Shown here piece by piece: positions 9,442 through 19,496 of a DNA stretch of 64,000 nucleotides. The stretch spans positions 248,001 to 312,000 of the forward strand of contig JAFLEI010000001.1 of assembly GCA_017301975.1 (NCBI GenBank), in the 5' to 3' direction. The stretch's first letter is position 1, and the number at the start of each line of letters is the position of its first letter. The position numbers and the translations under genes are program-made. Source of the stretch: Verrucomicrobiota bacterium (GTDB lineage Bacteria > Verrucomicrobiota > Verrucomicrobiia > Verrucomicrobiales > Verrucomicrobiaceae). The notes beneath the pieces were generated by a model. It searched no databases and was not told the DNA's origin. It saw only the letters and a program-made list of their open reading frames with translations.

Positions 9442-9476
9442 AAAAAGCCGCAGGGGTGATCCTCCTGCGGCTTTTT
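9442..9476. terminator. Bidirectional rho-independent terminator
   Basis: A perfect 13-bp inverted repeat (9442-9454 with 9464-9476) contains AAAAAGCCGCAGG, has a 9-base loop, and is flanked by A and T runs. It lies between the convergent DUF1080 gene and the membrane-anchored protein gene and can end transcription from both sides. Confidence 0.9.
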
Positions 9477-9491
9477 CGTTTTTCTAGGAGA

Positions 9492-10136
9492 CTACTTGTT
9501 CAGCACGAGGCGCAGCGTGCCGTTGTGGATGTCCAGCGACTGAATGCCTGCGATGAACTTTTTCAACGCAGGGTCGGACTCCACATTTTCAGCGACGAGA
9601 TCGACGCCCTTCAGATCGCCGATCCAGCTGTTGGGCAGCGAGATGCCGCCGAGGCTGAGGTCGTCGAGTTTCAGCGACAGCTTATGCTCTGCTGAAAGGC
9701 TGGTGCCGAAGGTGAAGCGAAGGCGAATTTTTTGATTCGGCATGATCGGGAAATCTTCCGGGGCGGTGAAGATGATCGCAGCGGAGACCTGGCCTTCGCC
9801 AAACTTGACCTGAACCGTCTCTCCGAGTTGCTGCTGGGCGAGGTAGGCGTTTACTTCACGCTCATTGACCAGGATGGTGCGGTTTGCTTCATCGGGTGGA
9901 ATGGCGGCAGGATTGTTCAGCGCCTGCAGCTTAGTGTCGAAGGCCGCCTGCTCCGTGGCTGTCAGGCTCACGGGAGTCATGGCGGAGGGGTAGAAGTTCT
10001 GTTTGACCCAGAAGGCGCCGGTGGCGGCGGCAATGCCCGCGCAGCCGAGAATGACGGCGAGGGTGATGAGCACGATCTTTTTCGTGGAACGCGCCCGCGG
10101 TGCGGCGGGCGCTGCCGTTTCAGGAATGGTTTGCAT
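9492..10136 (-). CDS. Membrane-anchored extracytoplasmic protein, unknown family
   Basis: The 214-residue protein has a basic cytoplasmic N terminus (PRARSTKK), one transmembrane helix (about 20-42), and a soluble domain of about 170 residues outside. The domain is rich in beta-type alternation and ends DIHNGTLRLVLNK. It faintly resembles YpmS or LmeA-like lipid-binding proteins, but I cannot confirm that from sequence alone. An in-frame ATG at 10175 would add 13 residues; neither start has a clear ribosome-binding site. The gene is divergent from glpK and convergent with the DUF1080 gene. Confidence 0.7.
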   Translation of the reverse strand: MQTIPETAAPAAPRARSTKKIVLITLAVILGCAGIAAATGAFWVKQNFYPSAMTPVSLTATEQAAFDTKLQALNNPAAIPPDEANRTILVNEREVNAYLAQQQLGETVQVKFGEGQVSAAIIFTAPEDFPIMPNQKIRLRFTFGTSLSAEHKLSLKLDDLSLGGISLPNSWIGDLKGVDLVAENVESDPALKKFIAGIQSLDIHNGTLRLVLNK

Positions 10137-10263
10137 GGTGGTGAGTTTGGATGCTTTCCGGCCAAGAGTATTCATTTTAACGGAAAAATGCCAGCTACAG
10201 GATGGCCGGGAGTTTGTAAGGCATTGACTCCGCACACCAGCCTTGGGAACATTCCGAATAACC

Positions 10264-11750
<1,487 letters not shown>

Positions 11751-11754
<4 letters not shown>

Positions 11755-12824
11755 AGCACACCGCCTGGATCAATCCACCCTGCCCGTTTCTGCCGGAGGA
11801 AAACCGGCACTATGACCATACGGACATCGAGGCGCTGAATCATGAACGTGGTCCGCTGTTTTATGAAACGGCGCTGCACTATGCGCAGAGCCTCTGGCGC
11901 GAAGGTTTTCCGGCCAAGAGCATTCTCATCATCAACCGGGCGCTGTCGCTGCCGTTGAGTGCGGAGGAGCCCATCCTCACGAAATGGCCCTTGCCGTATC
12001 TGGCCCTGATATGGATCATGCAGCACCGGGTGGAGGGACAGTTCATAGGGAATCCGCGCCGCCACTGGCAGCACCTGGCCACTCGCATGGTGGAGCCCAA
12101 CAAGGAGCTGCGCACCTGGCGTGCCTGGGCCTGCTGGTATCTGGCGCAGATGATTCTCCCGGAGGCGGAGTTCCCCTCGGATCAAAAGCAAATCCGCGAA
12201 GAGCAGATCGTGGAGCCCACCCAGAATGAGATCGCCGCCCATCTGCACCGGCTTTCATCGGCACGGGATGAGGACGTGTGGCGGCATGCCTTGAGCACGA
12301 TTCAAACCCACCGGGAACCGCTGGCCGCGCGCATCCGCCGGATTGGCGTGCATGAACTGGTCACGGTACAGCGGCTGGGGCATGAAATCTGGCATGCTTA
12401 TTATCCCGGCATCATTAGCGAGGATCAGATCCGCTACATGCTTTCCATCTGGTACCAGCCCGGCTCCATGGCGCATGAGATGCAGGCGCGGGACGTGTGG
12501 TATGCGCTCGTCGAGATCGCCGGGCCGAAGCCCGTCGGTTATATCTCGTTTGAGAAGCTTCTTTTTGAGCCGGTGCTTTTCATCAACAAGCTCTACCTGC
12601 TGCCGGAAGTGCATGGCCACGGCCTCGGCGGGATGACGCTGCGCTGGACCGAGGAGCGCGCCCGTGAGATGCGCTGCAAAGTTGTGCGCCTCCGCGTGAA
12701 CAAGCGCAACGCCCCGGCCATCCGTTCCTACCTGCGCGCGGGTTTTCGATTCACCGAGGACATCGTGAGCGACATTGGCAGCGGGTTTGTGATGGATGAT
12801 TATGTGATGGAGAAGGCGGTGTGA
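11751..12824 (+). CDS. GNAT-family acetyltransferase with a novel N-terminal domain
   Basis: This protein of 357 residues has two parts. Residues of roughly 1-185 form a helical domain I do not recognise, beginning near [15 protein letters not shown]. Residues of roughly 190-357 are a GNAT fold, with the acetyl-CoA-binding segment [14 protein letters not shown] and the late [16 protein letters not shown] that marks the family. The start GTG 11751 overlaps the glpK stop by 4 bases and has GGGAGG ten bases upstream. Coupling to glpK suggests a linked role, but the acetyl acceptor is unknown. Confidence 0.82.
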
Positions 12825-12872
12825 AATGGAGATCGCCTTTGACACTGCTGGCTGCGCATTCCATCTCACTCA

Positions 12873-14960
12873 GTGATCCCACTCGACCTATCCCTCGCTG
12901 AAGTTCCAGGCATGCCAGCGCGAGCGGCGCGGCTGCTGGAGAAAGAGGGCGTGAAGACGGTGGCGGATGTGATCGCTCTGATGCCCTCCCGGCACGAGGA
13001 CCGGCGGCAGATGCAGGCGCTGGCGTTTCAGGCGGGGCTGGTGCCGACGTGCCATCATGTGCTGATCACCAAGACGGGGAACAAGTTTTTCGGCAGGGCG
13101 GGCGTGTTTGAGGCAGTGGTGAGGCATGCGACGGGGCTGCTGGGGCAGCAGCTCACGCTGAAATGGTGGAACATGCCCTTCATGAGCCGGGTGCTGGCGG
13201 AGGGGCAGGAACTGATCGTCTATGGCGTGATCAAGGATACCAAGGGTCGCCTGAGCATGGCGCATCCAGACTATGAGATCGTCAAAGGTGGCGCGGATGA
13301 TGATGCGGGGCAGATTCATACAGGACGCATCACGCCGATCTATCGGCTGAAGGGCGCGATGACGCAGAAGGCCTTGCGTGTGGCGGCGTGGCATGTGATG
13401 CAGGCACTGCCAGAGTCGTTTATCGAGGATCTGCTGCCGCCGCCAAGCGGGGAAGGGGAGTTTGCAGGTCAAACGCGGTCCAAGGCCATGCGTGAGGTGC
13501 ATTTCCCCGCCAGCGTGGAAACGCTGGAACAGGCAAAGCGCTATCTAGCTCTGCAGGAGTTCTATGGCTACCAGTTGCGCGTGGCGCGGAGGAAGCGGCG
13601 GGTCATCGAATCCGGCGGGCGGAGGCAGGCCGGCACGGGCGAACTGCTGCGGGACTTTTTCAATGAACTGCCGTTTGAGCTCACGACGGCGCAGCAGCGC
13701 TGCCTGGACGAGATTCATCGTGACATGGCCTCGGGCAATCCGATGAACCGTCTGCTGCATGGCGATGTGGGCAGCGGCAAGACGGTGGTGGCGTTTGCGG
13801 CGATGCTGCGTGCGGTGGAATCAGGCCGGCAGGCGGTGCTGATGGCACCGACGCAGATCTTGGCGGAGCAACATGCGCGCAATGCGCGGAAATGGCTGGA
13901 GCCGCTGGGGCTGCGGGTGGCGCTGAGGACGGGATCGAAGCGGGAGGATGGGGACGGTGTGGAATTGATGCGTGGAAAGAGCGCTTTGGGAAAACCGGAG
14001 ATCGTCATCGGCACCCATGCGCTGCTGCATGATGCGGAGCTGATGCACAACACGGGGATTGTCGTGATTGATGAGCAGCACAAGTTTGGGGTGGCGCAGC
14101 GGGCGAAGCTGATCCGCAAGGGGGATACGCCGGATGTGCTGGTGATGACGGCCACGCCGATTCCACGCACGCTGACATTGACCATCTACGGGGATCTGGA
14201 GGTCTCCACGATCGACCAGAAGCCACGTGACGGGGTTAAGATCATCACGAAGGTGCGGCCCAAGACCAAGCTGAAGGAGGCCGCGAAGTTTCTCCGCGAG
14301 CAGATTGAGGAAGGGCGGCAGGGCTACATTGTCTATGCGCTGATTGATGAATCAGAAAAGCTGGAGGCAGGTGCTGCGACGAAGGGGCATGAGGAGTGGT
14401 CCAAGCTGCTCGCTCCGTGCGAAGTGGGGCTGCTGCATGGGCGGATGAGCGCGGACGAGAAGGAGGATGTGATGAAGCGCTTCCGGGCGGGCAAGCTGGA
14501 CGCGCTGGTTTCCACGACGGTGATCGAGGTGGGGATCGACGTGCCAAACGCGACGGTGATGTTCATTCATGACGCGGGCCGTTTCGGGCTGGCGCAGCTG
14601 CATCAGCTTCGTGGTCGGATCGGACGCGGAGCTCACACGAGCTACTGCGTGCTGTTTGTGGATGACAAGGACGAGGAAAACCGGCAGCGGCTGGCGATCA
14701 TGGAGGAGACGAGCGACGGCTTTCAGATCGCTGAAGAAGACCTCCGAAGGCGGGGACCGGGAGATGTGCTCGGGCATGCCCAGAGCGGGCAGGCGCCGCT
14801 GCTGTTCGGGGAACTGCTGGCAGACACACGGCTGGTGCGTCTGGCGCGTCAGCTTGCCGAACGGACGCTGGATGAAGATCCGCAACTCCTGCGCCCGGCG
14901 CTTGCTGTCTTTCGGGATGAGCCGGTGGTGGCGGAAAAGGCGCAGGCGATGATGCAGTGA
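12873..14960 (+). CDS. recG: ATP-dependent DNA helicase RecG
   Basis: The 695-residue protein has the RecG order: an N-terminal helix-hairpin-helix and OB-fold wedge domain (about 1-200) and a superfamily 2 helicase core. Motifs visible are Q-like TAQQRCLDEI, Walker A GDVGSGKT, motif II DEQHKFG, motif III MTATPIPRTL, and motif VI QLRGRIGRG. It remodels stalled replication forks and Holliday junctions. The start is a GTG at 12873. The length is normal for RecG. It lies 48 bases after the GNAT gene on the same strand. Confidence 0.97.
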   Translation: MIPLDLSLAEVPGMPARAARLLEKEGVKTVADVIALMPSRHEDRRQMQALAFQAGLVPTCHHVLITKTGNKFFGRAGVFEAVVRHATGLLGQQLTLKWWNMPFMSRVLAEGQELIVYGVIKDTKGRLSMAHPDYEIVKGGADDDAGQIHTGRITPIYRLKGAMTQKALRVAAWHVMQALPESFIEDLLPPPSGEGEFAGQTRSKAMREVHFPASVETLEQAKRYLALQEFYGYQLRVARRKRRVIESGGRRQAGTGELLRDFFNELPFELTTAQQRCLDEIHRDMASGNPMNRLLHGDVGSGKTVVAFAAMLRAVESGRQAVLMAPTQILAEQHARNARKWLEPLGLRVALRTGSKREDGDGVELMRGKSALGKPEIVIGTHALLHDAELMHNTGIVVIDEQHKFGVAQRAKLIRKGDTPDVLVMTATPIPRTLTLTIYGDLEVSTIDQKPRDGVKIITKVRPKTKLKEAAKFLREQIEEGRQGYIVYALIDESEKLEAGAATKGHEEWSKLLAPCEVGLLHGRMSADEKEDVMKRFRAGKLDALVSTTVIEVGIDVPNATVMFIHDAGRFGLAQLHQLRGRIGRGAHTSYCVLFVDDKDEENRQRLAIMEETSDGFQIAEEDLRRRGPGDVLGHAQSGQAPLLFGELLADTRLVRLARQLAERTLDEDPQLLRPALAVFRDEPVVAEKAQAMMQ

Positions 14961-15045
14961 TTCGGGTTCGTTAAATTTGTTTGAATGAAGGTTTAGTTAA
15001 GGAGGCTTGACGATTGAGGCTTTTACCCGGTCAGTACTCATTGTC

Positions 15046-15876
15046 ATGCATCCGCTCGCCCCCAGTTGCGCTCCCATAGCGCCGGTGGACCAAACCGAAA
15101 TCGTTCGCAAACGGCGTCGTCTTGGCGGGGCGGGTATTGTCACGGTGCTACGCGCCGCCATTGTGTCGGCGTCTGTCCTTGGAGTGACGGTGTTTGCGCT
15201 GTGGCTGAAGCGGGAGACGCCGCATCCCCACGCAGACACGGCCGTCCGCGAATCGCCTTTGGTGGAAGCGAGAAGCTTGAAGTCGCCGTTGCAGACGGTG
15301 CAATCATCCGGACTGGCGGCTTATGGGGTGAAGAAGAATCCTGCGGCAACGGCTGCGCTGCCGGAAATACAAACGCCTCCGGCTCCGCTGCCGGTCGTCA
15401 AAAGAGCGCTGCCGGTGTGGTTGCTGGCGGACCTTCCTGAATTTGCCGAAGCGAAGAGCGCCGGGATGTCCGCGGCACAGACGATTGAGCAACTGCGGCA
15501 AAGCCTGCGTGAGTCGGGCGCCCGACAGATGGGGCAGGCCGTGCGGTTTGGGATGCTGAACCTGTCCGAACTGATGGCCATGGAACCCAAAGCCTGGGAG
15601 GCGGGCCTGGACACGCCTGTTGCGACCGAAAACCGTGCCTCGGCAATGCTGCTGACTTTCTACCTGACCTATCTTGATCGTGCCGGCGATGGAGCGGGCG
15701 TGAAAGCGCTGCTGAGTGCCATCGAGCAAGGCATGGATGAGGAGAGCGCGGTGCGGGAGTTTGTCCTGGCAGGGCGCAGTGTGTTGGAACTGGAACGTGA
15801 GATGGGGCGGGTGTTTGCGGAAGCCGGGGTGGAGCTGCAGTTTACGCGGCGTGGTGGGCTGGCCATGAGGCCGTGA
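15046..15876 (+). CDS. Hypothetical single-pass membrane protein
   Basis: This 276-residue protein has no family I recognise. It begins with a basic segment (VRKRRRLGG), then one transmembrane helix (about 33-55), a Pro/Ala-rich linker, and a helical C-terminal domain of about 140 residues outside the membrane, with EQLRQSLRESGARQMGQAV. The start is uncertain: ATG 15046 is preferred, but TTG 15007 or ATT 15013 in the same frame lie close to an AAGGAGG at 14999-15005, and ATT would be ideally spaced from it. It follows recG by about 85 bases. Confidence 0.7.
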   Translation: MHPLAPSCAPIAPVDQTEIVRKRRRLGGAGIVTVLRAAIVSASVLGVTVFALWLKRETPHPHADTAVRESPLVEARSLKSPLQTVQSSGLAAYGVKKNPAATAALPEIQTPPAPLPVVKRALPVWLLADLPEFAEAKSAGMSAAQTIEQLRQSLRESGARQMGQAVRFGMLNLSELMAMEPKAWEAGLDTPVATENRASAMLLTFYLTYLDRAGDGAGVKALLSAIEQGMDEESAVREFVLAGRSVLELEREMGRVFAEAGVELQFTRRGGLAMRP

Positions 15877-15939
15877 GCAATTCCGGGGGAGAATCCTTTT
15901 GCCCCGTCTGGTTTTTGCCTTTAATCCCTGCGCATCTCC

Positions 15940-16962
15940 ATGAAAACTTCCTGGCCCATCCGCCTTGTGCGCGCGCTGTTCTTTGCGTTCTCCGTTTTCA
16001 TTGGCATCGCGATCGCCCTGGGCCTGGACCAGGACGCCTGGGTGGGGGCACTCAGCGGCGCGGTGTTCATGGGCCTGCTGGTGGTGCTGGATGTGATGCT
16101 GGCGCACTTCACGCTGCGGGATTTTTCGCATGCCACGCTGGGGCTGGCGGTGGGGCTCTTCTGTGCGTGGCTGATCACACGCATCGGCGTGTTTCAGCTC
16201 GCCTATTTTCAAAATCACGAAGAGGGCGTGGCGCTGCAAAACATCGCGGAGATCTGCATCTACGGCACGCTGGCTTTTTTTGGGGTCACGTTCGCGCTGC
16301 GCAGTGACCGGGACCAGTTCGCCTTTTTGATTCCGTACATCCGCTTCCGCCGGGACGGCTCCGAAGGCGAACCACTGCTGCTGGACACGAACGTCGTCAT
16401 GGACGCGCGGCTGCCCGGGGTGTTTGCCACCGGATTTCTCAGCGGTGCTGTGGTGGTGCCGCGATGCGTTTTAGACGGACTTCAGCATCTGGCAGACTCT
16501 CCTGAGATCGCGCAATCCCTGCGGGGTAAGCGAGGACTGGAGATGATGGAAAAACTGAGGGCGAGGCCGGAGATGAAGGTTTCCATTCATGAAGACGGCA
16601 GTTCGGATGCACCGGTGGAAGTGCGCCTAGTGACCCTGGCACGCGAGCTGAACGCCCGACTGCTGACCAGTGATGACAATCTCGCCAAGGTGGCCCGGCT
16701 GCGCGGCATCACCGTGCTGAGCATGCGCGAACTGGCGGCTGCCTTGAACCCGGAACTCAGCGTGGGGGATGAACTGCGGCTGCCTCTTACCAAGCCTGGC
16801 AAGGACAAGAACCAGGCGGTGGGCTACCTGCCGGATGGTGCCATGATCGTCGTGAACAACGCGGCATCCCAGATTGGACAGACGGTGGATGTGGTGGTGT
16901 CCGGCACCCTGCCGACCAGCGCCGGACGGCTGATCTTTGCCGAGATCAAACCGGCTGCGTGA
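15940..16962 (+). CDS. PIN-TRAM membrane protein (YacL type)
   Basis: The 340-residue protein has about four transmembrane helices (1-120), then a PIN ribonuclease domain starting LLLDTNVVMDARL (about 146-158) with a later acidic motif (LLTSDDNLAKVA), and a C-terminal TRAM domain (about 275-335) that binds RNA. The order TM-PIN-TRAM is that of the YacL family. The acidic residues of the PIN active site are present, so it could be a membrane-tethered RNase. Its last 17 bases overlap the end of the convergent PEP-CTERM protease gene. Confidence 0.88.
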   Translation: MKTSWPIRLVRALFFAFSVFIGIAIALGLDQDAWVGALSGAVFMGLLVVLDVMLAHFTLRDFSHATLGLAVGLFCAWLITRIGVFQLAYFQNHEEGVALQNIAEICIYGTLAFFGVTFALRSDRDQFAFLIPYIRFRRDGSEGEPLLLDTNVVMDARLPGVFATGFLSGAVVVPRCVLDGLQHLADSPEIAQSLRGKRGLEMMEKLRARPEMKVSIHEDGSSDAPVEVRLVTLARELNARLLTSDDNLAKVARLRGITVLSMRELAAALNPELSVGDELRLPLTKPGKDKNQAVGYLPDGAMIVVNNAASQIGQTVDVVVSGTLPTSAGRLIFAEIKPAA

Positions 16963-17920
16963 CGCGCCTGCGCTGCATCAGGCCCAGTGCGAGTGCCAGC
17001 ATGATCAGCGCAGCCGACTGCGGCTCCGGAACCATGGTGATGGACATGATGGAGGCCGCGCTGGTGGAGATGCGGGAGGCATACATGCTGGAGGGATTGT
17101 CGAGCGGGAGATCGGGGATGAATGTCCAGCCGAATGAATCAGACCCCTGATAGAGACCGCCGCGATCGAACAAGGCTGCATTGAAATCGCTGCCATCACC
17201 AACGATGTTGTTGGTGTCGAACATGCCATCAATGCTGTAGTTCACGCCTGCGAGTTTCCAGATTCCACCGTCATTGACGAAGACCCCGCCGCCGGAATCA
17301 CCGTTGGAGAGGGTGGCCTCCTCGGCGGTGCCACTGGCACTGAATGAGGCGGTGAGCAGATCGCCAATGGCGCTCGAATAAATGCCGCTGACCGTGTTGG
17401 TTCCCCAGCGAGCGAAGCCATCAGGGTTGCTGTCCTGCCAGCCATGCAGGATCCCGCCGACGAGCACATCGGCGCCGCGCGGACCGCCTCTGCCATTGAT
17501 TGCCATGGTCAGGCCCGTTTCAGACGATCCCGTGTAGAGCGGGGCATAAGTGGCAAAAGTTTCCTGGATTTTGAAGATGCGGAGATCCGTGCCCGCGATG
17601 TCCCAGTAGCCGGTGCCGCCATTGGCTGCGGTGTCGATGTTGTAGGTCAGATCTGCGCCACCGCTGAAAATGCCGTTTTGGGTAAAGGTGGTGCCCTGGG
17701 TGCCGAAATGCTGCGCCGTGATGAAGTACTGCGGCGCGATCATGGTGCCGAGGTAGGCGCCGTAAGTCCCCTCATACTGCCAGCCTGAATTCGCAAAAGT
17801 GCCGGTAGGTGCCGTGGTATTGTGGTTGGGATCCGCGGTAGCTTCGAACACGACCGCATGGCAGGGCGTGATGCTCAGGCAGAGCAGTGCAAACGCCACG
17901 CCTGTGAGGCGAGAGCGCAT
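16946..17920 (-). CDS. PEP-CTERM trypsin-like serine protease
   Basis: The protein of about 324 residues carries a signal peptide (MRSRLTGVAFALLCL), a chymotrypsin-fold domain, and a C-terminal PEP-CTERM sorting signal: VPEPQ, a hydrophobic helix, then RRR. The likely catalytic triad is His in ITAQHFG, Asp in AGTDLRIFKI, and Ser in NGDSGGGVF. Exosortase (not in this window) would remove the tail and deliver the protein to the cell surface. In-frame ATGs at 17950 and 17968 are alternative starts. The gene overlaps the convergent PIN-TRAM gene by 17 bases. Confidence 0.85.
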   Translation of the reverse strand: MRSRLTGVAFALLCLSITPCHAVVFEATADPNHNTTAPTGTFANSGWQYEGTYGAYLGTMIAPQYFITAQHFGTQGTTFTQNGIFSGGADLTYNIDTAANGGTGYWDIAGTDLRIFKIQETFATYAPLYTGSSETGLTMAINGRGGPRGADVLVGGILHGWQDSNPDGFARWGTNTVSGIYSSAIGDLLTASFSASGTAEEATLSNGDSGGGVFVNDGGIWKLAGVNYSIDGMFDTNNIVGDGSDFNAALFDRGGLYQGSDSFGWTFIPDLPLDNPSSMYASRISTSAASIMSITMVPEPQSAALIMLALALGLMQRRRVTQPV

Positions 17921-18125
17921 GGATGCTGATGCTTTGGAGGACACGAACATCAAGTAATGTCCCACCACATTTCTGAATTACCATAAAACTCTGCTGAATT
18001 GACTTAGATTTGTCCCCATAAGCCTAATCAAAGGTCATTTTGAAAATAGTGGAGGCACCTGAGGGCGAAATCATGCTCGACACCCCGGTCATTTTTGTTA
18101 TGGATGCCGAGATTGTGACGCAAAA

Positions 18126-19472
18126 ATGAAAAAAGGTTCATTCATCAACATGCTGGGCGCCTGCGTGTTCCCGCCGCTCGTCGGCGTGGGGCTGTGCTGG
18201 GGTGTCATCCAGCTTTTGAAGAACCATGAAATGTTTCGTATGGAGGCTGTCTTCCCCACGGCCACCGCAGGCCAAACGCGGCAAGGGAAGCTGAGCGAGA
18301 CCAGTGCGGAGATCCGTGCCGCATTGCCTCTGGATGCGAGCTTTGATCCCGTGCGCCCGCTGCCAGTTCCGCCTGACGCGGAGAAAGCCGCCCTTCGCCG
18401 TGCGGCTGAGGCCGCAAAAATGAAGCCCGTATTTCCCACGAAGACGCCCCTGGCAGAACCAGACGTGGCAGCCGTCAAAAAGTCTGCCAAGCCCGTACCT
18501 GTCGTTGTCAAAGCGCCCGTCTGGCGTCCGATTCTTGATCCGATCACGGATCATTGGACACGTCTGATGCCTCGTACCGCTGCGCTGCCTCAGGCCTACC
18601 AGGCCGTGCTAAACGATGACGCCGCGCATCTCGCGAAACTCATCGCGATGGGCGTTTCCCCCCATGAAACAACTTTGGGCGGGGATACACCGCTGTGCGC
18701 GGCCGTGCGCATGGGTCGTGCGGAATGCGTGTATGTGCTGGCTCTTTCGGGAGTGAATCTGAACCAGCACGCGCATGAAAAGCAGCCCCCGATCGCGATT
18801 GCCTCGCTGCGTCGGAACGCTCCTGTATTGCAGGCGCTGCTGGAGTTCGGAGTTGATCCCAACACGCGGTTCAGCACGCCCATTCAGAGGCAGGTCATCG
18901 ACCGCTGTACGATCAAAGATCTGCGCAACGCCATGGAAAGCGACCGGGGGATCACGCCTCTGATCTGCTGCGCTGCGCGTGGCGATGTGGAAGGCGCTGT
19001 GACCTTGATGCGTGCGGGGGGCAGGCCGGGAATGAGCACCACACGCTATCATCGCTACCCCATCAATTTTGCCGCCACGCAGGGGTATCTGTTTCTCATG
19101 CGCGTCCTGCTGGGCCGCGATCCTGAGTCGGAGCCGGACACGCTTGTGACCGTTGATCTTTCAAGTCAGCGTGCCTGGGTGACCAAAGAGGGACGCATCA
19201 TCAATCACACCATGGTTTCCACCGGACGTGAGGGCTACGGCACTCCGGCGGGGCGCTATGTGATCACCGACAAGCACACCTCCCATGTCTCCACTCTCTA
19301 CCATGTGGCCATGCCATGGTTTATGCGTTTGAACTGTGGAGCGATAGGGCTGCACAGCGGGTATGTGACGGGGCAGCCCGCGTCCCACGGCTGCATTCGT
19401 CTGCCCTATGAGAAGGCGAAGCAATTCTTCAGCCAGGTCCGCGTGGGGGACGAGGTGGAGATTGTTTATTGA
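18126..19472 (+). CDS. Ankyrin-repeat L,D-transpeptidase (YkuD family)
   Basis: The 448-residue protein starts with one transmembrane segment (about 8-30), then a linker, ankyrin repeats (about 155-335, for example GGDTPLCAAVRMGRAECVYV and the GITPLICCAARGDVEGA repeat), and a C-terminal YkuD domain (about 340-448). The transpeptidase motif is intact: IGLHSGY followed by SHGCIRLP with the catalytic Cys. It would form 3-3 cross-links or attach a protein to peptidoglycan in the periplasm, with the ankyrins as a docking module. It converges on mpl, a peptidoglycan-recycling gene, 24 bases away. Confidence 0.9.
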   Translation: MKKGSFINMLGACVFPPLVGVGLCWGVIQLLKNHEMFRMEAVFPTATAGQTRQGKLSETSAEIRAALPLDASFDPVRPLPVPPDAEKAALRRAAEAAKMKPVFPTKTPLAEPDVAAVKKSAKPVPVVVKAPVWRPILDPITDHWTRLMPRTAALPQAYQAVLNDDAAHLAKLIAMGVSPHETTLGGDTPLCAAVRMGRAECVYVLALSGVNLNQHAHEKQPPIAIASLRRNAPVLQALLEFGVDPNTRFSTPIQRQVIDRCTIKDLRNAMESDRGITPLICCAARGDVEGAVTLMRAGGRPGMSTTRYHRYPINFAATQGYLFLMRVLLGRDPESEPDTLVTVDLSSQRAWVTKEGRIINHTMVSTGREGYGTPAGRYVITDKHTSHVSTLYHVAMPWFMRLNCGAIGLHSGYVTGQPASHGCIRLPYEKAKQFFSQVRVGDEVEIVY

Positions 19473-19496
19473 GGAAGCGTTTCCGGCTCCAGCCGC

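Noticed and set aside
15007..15035. TTGACG followed 17 bases later by a weak -10-like sequence
   Set aside because: The -10 side (GTCAGT) is poor, and the TTG may itself be an alternative start codon; not called as a promoter.
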